Positions 46,240-57,229 of a stretch of DNA of 64,000 bases are shown here, one piece after another. Every line of letters starts with the position of its first letter. Position 1 is the stretch's first letter. The notes beneath the pieces are model-generated. The model saw only the letters and a program-made list of their open reading frames with translations, did not search any database and was not told the DNA's origin. Origin of the DNA: Ypsolopha sequella (lineage: Eukaryota; Arthropoda; Insecta; Lepidoptera; Ypsolophidae). Made by a program: the position numbers and the translations under genes. The DNA lies in contig OW203988.1 in assembly GCA_934047225.1 (NCBI GenBank), forward strand, positions 5,862,229 to 5,926,228, read 5' to 3'.

Positions 46240-47551
46240 AAAACGAGAGTAGCCCATTAGATGCACATGCCCAGCCACCGCCAAGCAAGGGTAGTCCATG
46301 CAATGCACATGCTCAGCCACCGCTAAACGAGGGCAGTCCATGCGATGCATATGACCAGCCACCGCAAAACAAGGTTAGTCCATGCAATACACATGTTCAG
46401 CCACCGCCAACCGAGGGTAGTCCATGCGATGCACATGCCCAGCCACCGCAAAACGAGAGTAGTCCATGCGATGCACATGACCAGCCACCCTAAAACGAGA
46501 GAAGTCCATGCGATACACATGCCCAGCCACAGCAAAACGAGAGAAGTCCATGCGATGCACATGCCCAGCCACCGCAAAACGAGAGTAGTCCATGCGATGC
46601 ACATGTTCAGCTACCGCCAACCGAGGGTAGTCCATGCGATGCACATGCCCAGCCACCGCAAAACGAGAGTAGCCCATGCGATGCACATGACCAGCCACCC
46701 TAAAACGAGAGAAGTCCATGCGATGCACATGCCCAGCCACCGCAAAACGAGAGTAGCCCATGCGATGCACATGACCAGCCACCCTAAAACGAGAGAAGTC
46801 CATGCGATGCACATGCCCAGCCACCGCAAAATGAGAGAAGTCCATGCGATGCACATGCCCAGCCACCGCAAAACGAGAGTAGTCCTTGCGATGCACATGC
46901 CAAGCCACCGCAAAATGAGAGAAGTCCATGCGATGCACATGTCCAGCCACCGCAAAACGAGAGTAGTCCATGCGATGCACATGCCCAGCCACCGCACAAC
47001 GAGAGTAGTCCTTGCGATGCACATGCCCAGCCACCGCAAAATGAGAGAAGTCCATGCGATGCACATGTCCATCCACCGCAAAACGAGAGTAGTCCTTGCG
47101 ATGCACATGCCCAGCCACCGCAAAATGAGAGAAGTCCATGCGATGTACATGTCCAGCCACCGCAAAACGAGAGTAGTCCTTGCGATGCACATGCCCAGCC
47201 ACCGCAAAATGAGAGAAGTCCATGCGATGCACATGTCCAGCCACCGCAAAACGAGAGTAGTCCATGCGATGCACATGCCCATCCACCGCACAACGAGAGT
47301 AGTCCTTGCGATGCACATGCCCAGCCACCGCAAAATGAGAGAAGTCCATGCGATGCACATGTCCATCCACCGCAAAACGAGAGTAGTCCTTGCGATGCAC
47401 ATGCCCAGCCACCGCAAAATGAGAGAAGTCCATGCGATGTACATGTCCAGCCACCGCAAAACGAGAGTAGTCCATGCGATGCACATGCCCAGCCACCGCA
47501 AAACGAGAGTAGTCCATGCGATGCACATGCCCAGCCACCGCAAAAGCCCTT
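46240..47551 (+). repeat. 42-bp minisatellite, about 31 copies
   Basis: The unit is AACGAGAGTAGTCCATGCGA followed by TGCACATGCCCAGCCACCGC and AA. Each unit is 42 bp (14 codons), so several frames on both strands stay open for hundreds of codons (plus-strand unit HAMHMPSHRKTRVV or SPCDAHAQPPQNES). From about 46880 two variants alternate (AGTCCTTGCG and AGTCCATGCG plus CATGTCCA), giving an 84-bp higher-order unit. Frame openness is explained by unit length, so I do not call a gene. A frame starting at 46065 (142 codons) enters the array but stops at a TAA variant in it. Confidence 0.9.
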
Positions 47552-47857
47552 GTTTATGTCATTCAGGTGCAGATAAATGTTTTGCTTGTCAGTAAAGCCT
47601 TATTGTAATGAAGGTTCCCGGTGGAATTGCTAATTCGGCTTTGATCAACAGAATTGATTAGTTTCCTTTGCCGCCCTAGAGTATATACTAGTATTCATTC
47701 AAACTTATAGAGGGTTCATGAACATGAACTGTAAAACAAATGCGTAACATACATATAAAAGGTACTCAAGGTACCATATAGAAATATTTAGGTAGTTAAG
47801 TTACTACCTGCCTATCACTTAGGTGATAACTTGCAAAGCTGTAAAATAAACGGAAAT

Positions 47858-48047
47858 CATAAATGTTTTGTTACAGATATAGGATTCCCTTAAGTGTGCA
47901 AGGACGTACAGGTTGACCTTTCAGTCGTGTATTGGCTTTCCTCCCCTAAAAGTTCTGATGATGATAAGTCACTATCTCATCGAAAGCTCGCCTGTGCCTT
48001 TTTGCACGGTAAAAAAAGTGTGTCTAATCCGTAACAAAACATTTATG
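47858..48047. mobile_element. inverted-repeat element
   Basis: CATAAATGTTTTGTTAC at the left matches the complement of GTAACAAAACATTTATG at the right. Inside, TGTGCAAGGACGTACAGG and CCTGTGCCTTTTTGCAC are a second, imperfect pair. Confidence 0.6.
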
Positions 48048-48269
48048 ATGTCAAATTTCAACTCACTCTAATTTCAATAAAAGTAAATCTTTTTAAAAAT
48101 TTTGAACTTTCGCAAACAACCTAAGAACTTCATACTGTTTATAAAAGGTTATTCATTAAGAGTCCGTTCCATTAAGCACCCTGCAATACAAAAAACGTGT
48201 AACAGAAAGGTGTGGTTCATTACATTTCGGTCGAGCGGCATCTCAGTTCTATGAAACGGTTAATTTTTT

Positions 48270-48640
48270 TTCAATGCAAGTGCTCGTAAAGGCCCACTTT
48301 TTATGCATCCAAACCGAACAGAAAGTCGATTATTTTGCCCTAGGGCTTTATTATTATATATTTTTTAATTTATTTACAATGGTTGGCTAACCTGCAGCCT
48401 TTCCTGTGTACCATAAATGTTATTTTTTTTCTACTGTTTAAAGGCTCTGGATACAGTCCTTTTGAGCCAATCATAATCATAATTTAAAGTTCACAAGATT
48501 ATATTTGTTTTATTTCCTCACACTATGCATTGAAAAACGTAGTATGATACACGGACGTAAGAGCTACGCTCGTGTTTTAAATCGTCCTCGTGATTTATTC
48601 CTTTTCGCCCTAGTAGCATAAACTACTATTTTCGTAAATT
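48270..48640 (+). repeat. three-copy interspersed repeat, copy 2
   Basis: It is colinear with 19174-19558. Near 48560 a short deletion joins ACGTAAGAGC to TACGCTCGTG. Confidence 0.65.
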
Positions 48641-48649
48641 CAGGATTGG

Positions 48650-49420
48650 TTCCATAGTAAACGTTGTTATACATCATTGACTGAATAAGCTCTTCAAATT
48701 GAACACACCTTTTTGTTGCATGTCGTATAATATTTATACAAGTAGCACTATAAAACTCTTATCTTAGTACTAAGATCCAAATATTCGAGTAAGTTCCACA
48801 TGCAAATAAAGCAATCTAACTTTTATCCGTCAGGACTACGTGTCCTGACTCCAATTTCAGTGGTTAGTTGAATTATGCGCTTAGCCTCTAACCTGTGTAT
48901 ATCCAAAATTCCGGGCGGCTCTCGCAGGTTTTGGGTTGCTTTTCTCTCGAACCACGCTAAGGCTAATTAGCTCATCCGAAATCGCGTCTATTCCTTGAGA
49001 ATAAGAGCGTTCCGAATTGTCTAAAACTGTTGGTAATTGGTACCAGATACTCTTGAATTTGTAATTACTTGTGAAGTTGTGACACATAAGTAAGTGGCAT
49101 TACTCGCACTCTGGGCTACGTTTGGACCCCTGGACTGAATAGGTAATTGGTTGATTAAAAGTAAAATAGGTTCTTGTGCTTAGTGACCTTGTGGACTGGA
49201 GTGGACTAGTCATTTCAGTGGACTGGTCGGTCGGTGCTCGGTTTAACAATTATTTAATTTATCAAAATGTTCTCTTCTAAATCCTTTTTGTCTATATGTG
49301 TTGCTTGTCATACTTGCTGAATATTTGTTATATCCATTTTATTTTATTTATATATTTAATGTTGTAAATTATTGACGTGTACTGAATAAATCTGAATCTG
49401 AATAAATTCTGAGGTCGCCG
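48650..49420. other. possible LINE relic, unassigned
   Basis: A minus frame at 48881-49087 has protein-like composition (NPKPARAARNFGYTQV) but no neighbours to support it. At 49380-49405 AATAAATCTGAATCTGAATA looks like a LINE 3' tail on the plus strand. The two are in opposite orientation, so they may be unrelated. Confidence 0.25.
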
Positions 49421-49714
49421 TTCAAATCATATTTTTTTATACACACAATGATGCGCCGGATTTGTAGTGGTTCTATCTCAGCTTATGCCACTCGGGTAGG
49501 CTCCTTTTCTACCTTAAAATATAGGGACAAGCGTTTGGTTTGCGTGCTTTGGAAAATATCGCAAGTTACTAGTCGTTTACAAAGAGGGGACGGCAGTTGT
49601 TTCCGTTTATAATATATTATATCCCTGCATGCTTCCCTTCATGCATTGCATGAAACTAAACTCCGAAAAGAGTCTGGAGTTAGATATGTAATAACTTTAT
49701 TTTCCGTGCTTTAA

Positions 49715-50110
49715 GGTGATATATCGTCCGTGCAAAGGTCCCCGTTACTCCAAGCAGAAAGACACGCAGTGCGAGAGAGACGGAATCGGGGAAAATTGAC
49801 AAAAAGTCGGTTTTAAATTTATACAAAATTAACTAAAATAGCTATGAAAATTTCCATAAACAGTAATTTAGGTACTGTTAAAACCATCGTTAAAACCCAT
49901 GTAAATAAATATTTTTGAAGTCTGTATGCTATCCCGATTTGTCAGAATATCAAAAAAAGTGTACATTTAGACCTCATTTCATTAATTATTTCTATCGAGT
50001 GAAATTCCTCCAATCACGTTTCTAAAAGTCCAGAATCTAGAAAAAGGTCCCAAAATTGTTATAATTTATTTTACTTAGCACTTGGTTTGAACAGCAGATA
50101 AATAACTTCA
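49715..50110 (+). repeat. diverged member of the TTAA MITE-related family
   Basis: AAGGTGATAT, CCCCGTTACTCCAAGCAGAA, GAGAGAGACGGAATC, AGACCTCATTTCATTAATTA and TTTCTATCGAGTG follow the block order of 7225-7640 and 25060-25450. Confidence 0.5.
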
Positions 50111-51003
50111 AAAAGTGTCCGAAAAGTTAACTCCGAATAACGGATCAAAAGCATATAAAAAGTTATACAAATATTGCAGGATAATTGGTGAACTTATCTT
50201 AAAAACTTTAACAAATATAAAATAAGAAGATTAAAGAAGAAACAACATAAATTATAATACTCTAGTACTAAAAACAAAAACATAATAATACTTTAGAGCA
50301 TTGCCCATAAGGGGCTGAAATAAATAACAATAAAGCTAGCAAACAAAAACATATACCAAATATAGAATAAAATATATTTAGCGGATATTATAAAGCGAAC
50401 ACATCAATAGATATTTTTATTGTTACTTATTATGGAGACATTTTAAAGGAAAACTTCTATGCAGTGAGCTACTTGATTATATTTACTTTAGGACGCATCT
50501 AAAGGATGCTTAGTGTAGTAATGCCAGTAATATTGATGACAGAATTGTTGAAAAGCTTGGAAATCACGTCGGCTCGAGACCAAGTCCCGGTAATTCTGGA
50601 GTTAATCGTAATTTTATCATTCTACGTGAAATAAATAAATTAAATTATATTCTGATTATTGCAAAACGGCTCAACTCAATAACAATTTTTAATCGAGATA
50701 GCCAACCAGTTTCAGCAGATTCAGACTGCCTTCTTCTGGGCATGAAGACGCTTACCGACGACGTTGCGCCACGCAATAATAGTTATTGAGCGGTCTTTTT
50801 GATAGTTTTATAATTTGCAAGTTAATTTTGTTTTTATAGTAGGTTTATTTTAAGGTTTAGGGTTCTGTTTATTTTTAGTTTAGTTTGTAATACGTATTTA
50901 TTTTTAGCAGTTCAGTTTGTTATTGAGGTGAGCCGTTTTGCAATAACCATGTTTTATCCTCAATTTTCATTCATTTATAATTACACAATATAAAAAATTA
51001 TAA

Positions 51004-51046
51004 CTTGAAATATATTTCGGCCCTTAGTGGGCCGTCAGCAGTCAAG
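51004..51046 (-). ncRNA. hammerhead-like hairpin motif, copy e
   Basis: On the minus strand CUUGA pairs with UCAAG. Between are CUGCUGA, CGGCCC-ACUAA-GGGCCG and AAAUAUAUU. The usual A at the fourth core position is C here, a probable loss-of-function change if the motif is a ribozyme. Confidence 0.45.
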
Positions 51047-51147
51047 TATAAAAAAAAAATACGAATATACCATAGTAATAAAAAATGAAAAAGACTTGTC
51101 TTTTTTATTTATATTTTTTTATTTTTTAATACTATTCGTATTTTTTA

Positions 51148-51190
51148 CTTGACTGCTGACGGCCCACTAAGGGCCGAAATATATTTCAAG
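51148..51190 (+). ncRNA. hammerhead-like hairpin motif, copy f
   Basis: CTTGA pairs with TCAAG. The interior is identical to copy e, including CTGCTGA. Confidence 0.45.
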
Positions 51191-51264
51191 CTATAATTTT
51201 CTTTTATTATTGTATATATTTAAAGTTATATTGTGTTATTATAAATAAAAAGCTATTTAAGGCA

Positions 51265-52085
51265 TACTATTTATTCAAATTTCATTCAATTCGATAAATT
51301 GTATTCTTCCAGTAATTTGTTTATATGTTCAGTAGCAATTTGCTGTTTGCAATTTCGCTTGTTTGAAAATATGATTATTTGGCATTACTCGTGTCCTGGC
51401 AAAATACATTTTGGGAATAATGCATCAAAACGGTTCTGAAAGGCCGAGCGGGGAAAAACTAATGGAACAACGACTCTTTGTCCATACCAACTATAAACGC
51501 TATTTGAACATGTTTTCATTGTACATATAACATGCAATAAATTTATATAGTTGTTAATTGAAAAAGAACTGAATATTTATATTAAGAGGTTTGAATAATT
51601 CGGAGTCCATTAAAACAGTGCCACTTGCTGCAATATTTAATGAATCTGTGTATAGTAGTCCTCGAGGAACTGAACAGCATTTGGAGAGCCACTCATGAGC
51701 CACCGCAGTGCTCCACAAGGTTCTATCAAAGAAGCAGCTTTTATTTCTGTAGTAATAAAGGTTAAAATGCAACTTAGTAATAAAGCTCGTGTTCTGGGCA
51801 CGCTTTGTTTTAACAAATGACAATTTCACGTTGTGATTGTGACCGCGAACTGCTGCGAGCTTACTAAGGTCTCGTTTTTTGAGTGAGTGATAAATTAATT
51901 TTAGTACAACTATTTTAGTGAACCATTTTTGCTTAAAAGAAATGTTTCAGGAAGTAAGTAGGAATGCTTTATTTTAATTATATGTTGATTGATTTCATCA
52001 CTTTAATAGTCAAGCACTGATAGGAAATCCATAGAAAATACAAAAATTATGACGTTGTTGGTTGTTTTTCTAAACACCCTTCTTT
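51265..52085. other. no gene recognised
   Basis: A minus frame of 91 codons at 51554-51829 has some protein-like stretches (WSTAVAHEWLSKCCSVPRG) but no match I recognise and no clear splice context. Confidence 0.25.
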
Positions 52086-52087
52086 CT

Positions 52088-52312
52088 TACTTCAGGGGAT
52101 TTAAAAAGGCTGACTTGGGTGAATTATAAAATGATTTGAAAGTAGGATAGAGTCAGAGTTTTTTCACGCGTGCAAAAGAGACGGCATTAGAACAGAATCA
52201 TATTATGATTCCGTTCCAATGCCGTCTCTTTTGCACGCGTGAAAAGCTCTAATTCCATCCATCAAATCATTTTATGATTCATCCAAGTCGGCCTTTTTAG
52301 ATCCCCTGTTAG
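52088..52312. mobile_element. MITE with about 100-bp TIRs, full copy
   Basis: The arms are AAAAAGGCTGACTTGGGTGA to CACGCGTGCAAAAGAGACGG and the complement CCGTCTCTTTTGCACGCGTG to CCAAGTCGGCCTTTTT, around a central AATCATATTATGATT. A partial copy is at 31250-31386. Confidence 0.75.
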
Positions 52313-52727
52313 TTTTGGTAGATGTACTCTTGAGTCTGTTTAAACGTTATATCATTATGATGTCCCAATTTGACATATAATATATTAACGTAACTCCGAA
52401 CTGTTGTCAACGCACGTTTAATTACTAACGACGTAATGAATAGGCCGGAAAGCCGCTAACTGCTAATGTAATGAAATTTGGCGGTTCGTTGACATTCAGA
52501 CAGACTTTCTATCTTATTACCCTCGCAATAAGGGTGAAAAGTCAGAACGCGAATTTTACTCGGTAGTACCTTAATCGTAATGAAATTACCTGCATGGTCG
52601 CTACTACCTATCGCATTGACATGCTCACACTCTGATAATGGTATGTTATTTGTCTTTGATTGTCGCGTAATGCCATAAATCAGATTTATTTAATACTTTT
52701 TATATAAGGCTTTGGAATGGAGACCAC

Positions 52728-52885
52728 ATACAGCAAAGTGCAGTGTAGGCCGCCCTCGTGCCCGCTGGACTGACGATCTGAAGGACGTTGTGGGTGGCGG
52801 CTGGATGAGGATGACTGAGGACCGCCAAGAGTGGCGTAATATTGGGGAGGCCTATGTCCAGCAGTGGACGAATACGGGCTGATGG
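52728..52885 (+). mobile_element. LINE 3' end, VQQW tail
   Basis: The frame reads GRPRARWTDDLKDVVGGGWM then RMTEDRQEWRNIGEAYVQQW, TNTG and stop, with no break over about 45 codons. It is the best-preserved LINE C-terminus in the window. The tail is GATGGATGG. Confidence 0.75.
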
Positions 52886-52969
52886 ATGGATTCAAAAATA
52901 ATGAAAACAATAATAAGTTGTCCGTTTGGAAACGAAAACTGACGCAATCACCTTAAAGTTCTAATGGGT

Positions 52970-53130
52970 TGGTAGATTACGGGCAGCGGCGTCACTGGTG
53001 CGAGGGTTTCGGCACCGCGCTCACCAACCTACCCAGCGTACGAGCATTTCTTCCGGGAGGACGGCCAAGAGCGGCTTAATCTTGGAAAGGCAATGTCCAG
53101 TAGTGGACGAAGACAGGCTGATCGGTGGAT
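52970..53130 (+). mobile_element. LINE 3' end fragment
   Basis: CACTGGTGCGAGGGTTTCGG, GCGCTCACCAACCTACCCAG and AATGTCCAGTAGTGGACGAA match the 9330-9690 subfamily, with a deletion. Confidence 0.6.
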
Positions 53131-53414
53131 GAATGGTAGATTATCGGAAAACTGCAGGTTTTTTCGACATTATAAACAAAAAAAAAAGTTTTATTTGTTC
53201 TTTTAAATGTTTAGGTATTAACATTGATGGCTTATAAAATAAATAAGATAAAAAAAACTGTTCAATGTTCACTGTAATGCTCGAACAGTATATCGCAACT
53301 CAGGTCGTGATTTGGATCCATCATCATATTAAGAACTGTCGTGGTGTACCATGAAGTGTTGGGTGTACTCAACAGACGCAATGAAGCAGATTCTGAAAGA
53401 TTTAATTTTAGGTT

Positions 53415-53563
53415 AAGTCACTGGTGCGAGTGTTCCGGCACCGCGCTCACCAACCCGCCTGCCCAGCGTGTGTCAGTATGCGCAATTCTTCCAGGGTGAC
53501 CGCCGGGAGTGGCAAAGTCCTGGAAAGGCTTATGTCCAGCAGTGGACGAACTAGGCTGATAGA
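53415..53563 (+). mobile_element. LINE 3' end fragment
   Basis: TCACTGGTGCGAGTGTTCCG, CTTCCAGGGTGACCGCCGGG and GGCTTATGTCCAGCAGTGGA. Its sequence is close to the copy at 9520-9680. Confidence 0.65.
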
Positions 53564-53872
53564 TGAGATGAGATAAGTGCTAGAAAAACTAAATTCTTTT
53601 TTATTGCAAATTATAGTCCTTAAATGTTACGAAAAAAAGCCAAATTACTTGAGAAAAATTAAAGTTTTGGCAGCACTTAACATACACTAAAATTAAAGCC
53701 TTCAGATTCTGCTTCGTTAATACACCCGTCTTATCATCTTGGTTACAACTATCGGCTGGCCATAATTGTTGATCTAACGAAACTTTCAGGTACGAGTCGT
53801 TCTCGCACTTGACCGTTTTTAGGGTTCCGTACCCAAAGGGTAACCAACGGGACCCTATTACTAAAACTCTGC

Positions 53873-55141
53873 CATAGTAAAACCAGAACAGTAGTTTATC
53901 TTCAACCAAAGGTACATCGCGCGGCTAACATGTGTGCGTGCCAGTACGCACGAACTACAGTACGCACACAACAGCAATATCTCGGTATACAAGGCAGGTG
54001 CTAGTCCTAGTCGGGGTCACGCCGCGGTCGCGCTCAGTCAAGTCTCTCGAACAAGCCGCCACGCCGCGCGCTATGCGTCACTGACCAATTCAAATATGTC
54101 GACAGTACGCAATCGAACATATTGTACTGTCTTCGGATTCCTCAATAATAATTCCTCAAATCCAGAATTATCGTTCTTCTCAATACCTACTCAACAAGAA
54201 AGGTATATATAAATAATAATGTGAAATGTAAACCGTATTTTCTTTGTTCATATTTAACATAGGTACCTATGATCATAACTGTGCTAGTATGTTTGTTAAT
54301 TATTTAAGGTGTTTTTAAACGTGGAGCTGGTATGGTTGAAATCGCAAAGATTTTTAATTTTAGACTAGGAGCCAATAAAGCCAATTCTGAAGGCTTTAAT
54401 TTTAGTTTTAGTGCTGTCACAACAAAATTTCGTTTATTGCAAAATAGTCCTTAAACGCTAGGAACAGAAGCTAAATTACTTTGGAATAATTTTAGTTTTG
54501 ACAGCACTAAAACTAAAATTAAAGCCTTCAGAATCAGCTACAATGTTTGATTAGATACTTAAATTTTATTATGTACTTTAATGAATTTAACTGATTAATT
54601 TAGGTAACAATCACAAAGATTTTTAAGCAAAGGCATCGCCAGGGGGGGCAAGATGACATAAATTGTAGGTAAAATAAACTAATTTTAAGTTTTTAAGATA
54701 ATCTTCTTGTGTTCCTCGCGAATTTTTCGACTACTTTATTATTAAAATCTCAAAAGTTTTTCGAATCTCTAGGGGGGGACAGCTACCCCCTTCCCCCCTT
54801 TGACGATGCCCATGTTTTTAAAGTAAAGTTCAGGAGCCAACATTTTTTTTTACAATAATTAAGATAAGCAAGTAAGATTTCTTTAGAGTATGAGTGTCTA
54901 TATATTTATTATGTATGATATGAATGTATGTTTGTTTGTAGTAGGTATGTATGTTTGGATGCTTCACTACATCGTCGATTGATAGCTCATTTGTCATAAT
55001 CGGCTTCAAAACATTTTAAGTATTGATTTTTTATTAGCTACGAACAATGATACGAAACTAAAAGAAGGGACAACCCTGCAAAAATAGGTATTTAAGTCTC
55101 GTACGGGGCGTGAGTTAAACTACTGTTCTGGTTTTACTATG
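53873..55141. mobile_element. 1.27-kb TIR element nested in a repeat, P-like or unassigned
   Basis: Its TIRs are CATAGTAAAACCAGAACAGT (then AGTTTA) and the exact complement. The flanks show ACTCTGC on the left and ACTCCGC on the right, a 7-bp duplication with one change. CA-starting TIRs and 7-8-bp duplications occur in P-superfamily elements, but no transposase is encoded, so the assignment is tentative. A GC-rich block at 53930-54080 lies near the left end. A smaller MITE (54385-54534) sits inside it. Confidence 0.7.
54385..54534. mobile_element. 150-bp MITE inside the 53873-55141 element
   Basis: TTCTGAAGGCTTTAATTTTA and its complement (TAAAATTAAAGCCTTCAGAA) are the ends. The TIRs extend through AGTGCTGTCA. 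A diverged relative is at 53590-53720, just outside the host element. Confidence 0.65.
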
Positions 55142-55774
55142 ACTCCGCTGTCCGTACGTCTGTAGTCTGTCACCAGGCTGTATCTCATGAACCGTGATAG
55201 TTAGACAGTTGAAATTTTCACAGATGATGTATTTCTGTTGCCGCTATAACAACAATTACTAAAAAACAGAATAAAATAAATATTTAAGGAGGCTCCCATA
55301 CAACAAACGTGATTTTTTTGCGGTTTTTATAGATAATGGTACGGAACATTTCTTGCGCGAGTCCGACTCGCACTTGGCCGGTTTTACTTTTTAAAATAAA
55401 CTAAATAACAATAAAATAAATAAGTGGGCTATCATTCGCTTTGAAGCCGTGCTGAAAACAAAGCGCGACTTTTTGTTTAAATTGAACAAAAGCAAATAAG
55501 AAAAGTTTATTCTCGCTTCACTGCTCACTGAACCTTGCAGGAATTTTAAGTGTTGTGCTAGAAAATGTGTCTATTTTAGCTGGTTGGTGCTTTATCTAGC
55601 CTTTGTGGGATCAATAAGTTTTAACTGAATGCACTCCACACGGGTACGCTTCGTGGCAGGAGCTAAAGCCAGCTCGCTTGAGTCAACTTTTGCCTCTACA
55701 TAGTATGCTATATACCGCTTCTGTGGTTAAGGCTCTGCCTATGGCACACAACAATCAACAAAGAAATTAATTTT

Positions 55775-56426
55775 ATACTACACCTGCTTGGAAAGTACCT
55801 TCTTACTTTTTTGAAAACGATGGAGAAAATATGTCATTACTGTCATACAAATATGCGGGCTGAAAAAGTGTATGACCATCCATTGTTAACGTGCTTGAGC
55901 GGCCAGAAAAAGTATATGCAAATCCATTGTTAACGTGCTGTTTTTTTTTTAATATAGCATGAGCAAGTGGCCAGTATCATTTTGCGACCTCGGACATAAA
56001 GACTTTGTATTTTGGCATAATATGATTAAATTAGGTTACCTACCAAGAAGTTTATAACCAGGCTCAAGTTTGTCAATTGTTACCTACTGATGTTATCAAA
56101 AGAAATCAAAACGTTAAAATCACTCGCGAATTGCTTTTTTGTTTTATATGAATTTTAAATTTGTAAAATTACTAGCTTCTGTCTAATGAAAGCTGAGAGT
56201 AACTTTACCTGACACGGGTATGGAAAATAGGAATACGGACAAGTGTTTTTAAACATAATTTGTCTTTTATTTTCCTCGTAGGTGTAGTATAAAGCACTAT
56301 GTATCACTCGGGAGAAAGTGCGATTCCCAACTCGTGTGTATTGAGGCCCTTGGCTTCGCCTCGGGCCTCAAAGTACACCCTCGTTGGTAATCGTCCCCTT
56401 TCTTCCCTCGGTGAACAATGTACTAT
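55775..56426 (+). mobile_element. TIR repeat, copy 2 of the 12757-13676 family
   Basis: It runs from TTTTATACTACACCTGCTTG to the inverted GTAGGTGTAGTATAAAG near 56280, then the shared right segment ending AACAATGTACTATT. It lacks about 270 bp present in copy 1. No mariner follows here. Confidence 0.6.
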
Positions 56427-56504
56427 TTACAATAAATTTGTATTCTTTTCTATTCTATCAACTCAAGTAAAAACTCGAGTCAGAAATACCTCATTAAAAC
56501 GCTC

Positions 56505-56755
56505 CCTTCATTCGCTGCGAGCACGCATAATCAGTCAATTTTCGAGGTTTTTCTGGAATTTCTGAAAAAGTATTGAGATATAAGTAAAAAGGGCCAACAA
56601 ATGTCTTTGGTTATGTTTAAAGAAAATTCACGAAAAGTTTCTAACAACTATTCGCAATACTTATTGTGGGTTTTTTTTCTCTATCAAGCGATGGCAACTC
56701 AATTACGTTTTCAGATCAGCGAATGTCTAGACTCTAGAGTATATCCATCCTTTGT
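56505..56755 (-). repeat. interspersed repeat, inverted copy of 1165-1400
   Basis: See the shared blocks GCTGCGAGCACGCATAATCA, AATTACGTTTTCAGATCAGC and CTCTAGAGTATATCC. Confidence 0.6.
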
Positions 56756-57089
56756 ATGATCATTCAATCATTAATGTGATAAAGAACTGACAACATGAAT
56801 TAAATAGTCCAGCCAATCTAAGAATGTTTGTATGGAGCAGGTTGAATTAAATGTACATTGGATGAAAATTAAGAATATGTCACTTAACTAAATAAAAAAA
56901 AAAAATTCAAAAGAATCTCTGATAAATATTTTTTTAAAAAGGCACAGAATAATTAGACCGTGGCTAAGACAAATATTAGTTAGAGCAGGAGTCTAATTAT
57001 TTTAGTAAAATATTTAAAAAATACGTTCTTCCGGGAGTAGGAGGAGTGTCAATAATATGAAAATACTATTTATATTAACTCGATCTCAA

Positions 57090-57216
57090 GGGCCTGTTTC
57101 ACCACTTCCAGATAAGTGATATCCAGAAGATAAGTTTAAAAATGGAACACATTTTGTATGCGTTATATGTCACATATAACTATCAGGCACTTATCTGGAA
57201 GTGGTGAAACAGGCCC
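57090..57216. mobile_element. MITE with 29-bp TIRs
   Basis: GGGCCTGTTTCACCACTTCC (then AGATAAGTG) and its complement are perfect TIRs. The interior also folds. Two further bases on each side (AA/TT) also pair, so the exact edge and target duplication are unclear. Confidence 0.75.
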
Positions 57217-57229
57217 TTAATTGAATAAA

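Larger units (their letters stand above)
50990..51262. repeat. inverted repeat carrying two hammerhead-like motifs, second locus
   Basis: The motifs at 51004-51046 (minus) and 51148-51190 (plus) face each other across an A/T spacer. The outward 3' flanks also pair (CACAATATAA and TTATAACTTGA against TCAAGCTATAA and TTATATTGTG). The 3' flank of the right arm is shared with 61559-61636. Confidence 0.7.
53806..55388 (+). mobile_element. GGGTTCCGTACCC-family repeat split by a nested insertion
   Basis: The left part 53806-53872 ends CTATTACTAAAACTCTGC. The right part resumes at 55142 with ACTCCGCTGTCCGTACG and runs to GACTCGCACTTGGCCGG at 55383. Together they make one copy with the interior of the family in correct order. 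The split is caused by the element at 53873-55141. Confidence 0.8.

Noticed and set aside
46065..46493. 142-codon frame entering the minisatellite
   Set aside because: It begins next to a dispersed repeat, stops at a unit variant inside the array and has no splice or homology support.
46345..47595. Frames of 416, 387 and 310 codons across the 42-bp array
   Set aside because: The unit length is divisible by three, so openness in many frames on both strands is automatic. No single frame is favoured.
47940..48000. CTGATGATGATAAGT...CATCGAAAGC as another hammerhead
   Set aside because: The inner helix does not start directly after the core strand, the outer helix does not pair, and it lacks the AUAUAU segment of the seven-member family.
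51554..51829. 91-codon minus frame
   Set aside because: There is no recognised domain, splice context or repeat relationship to support it.
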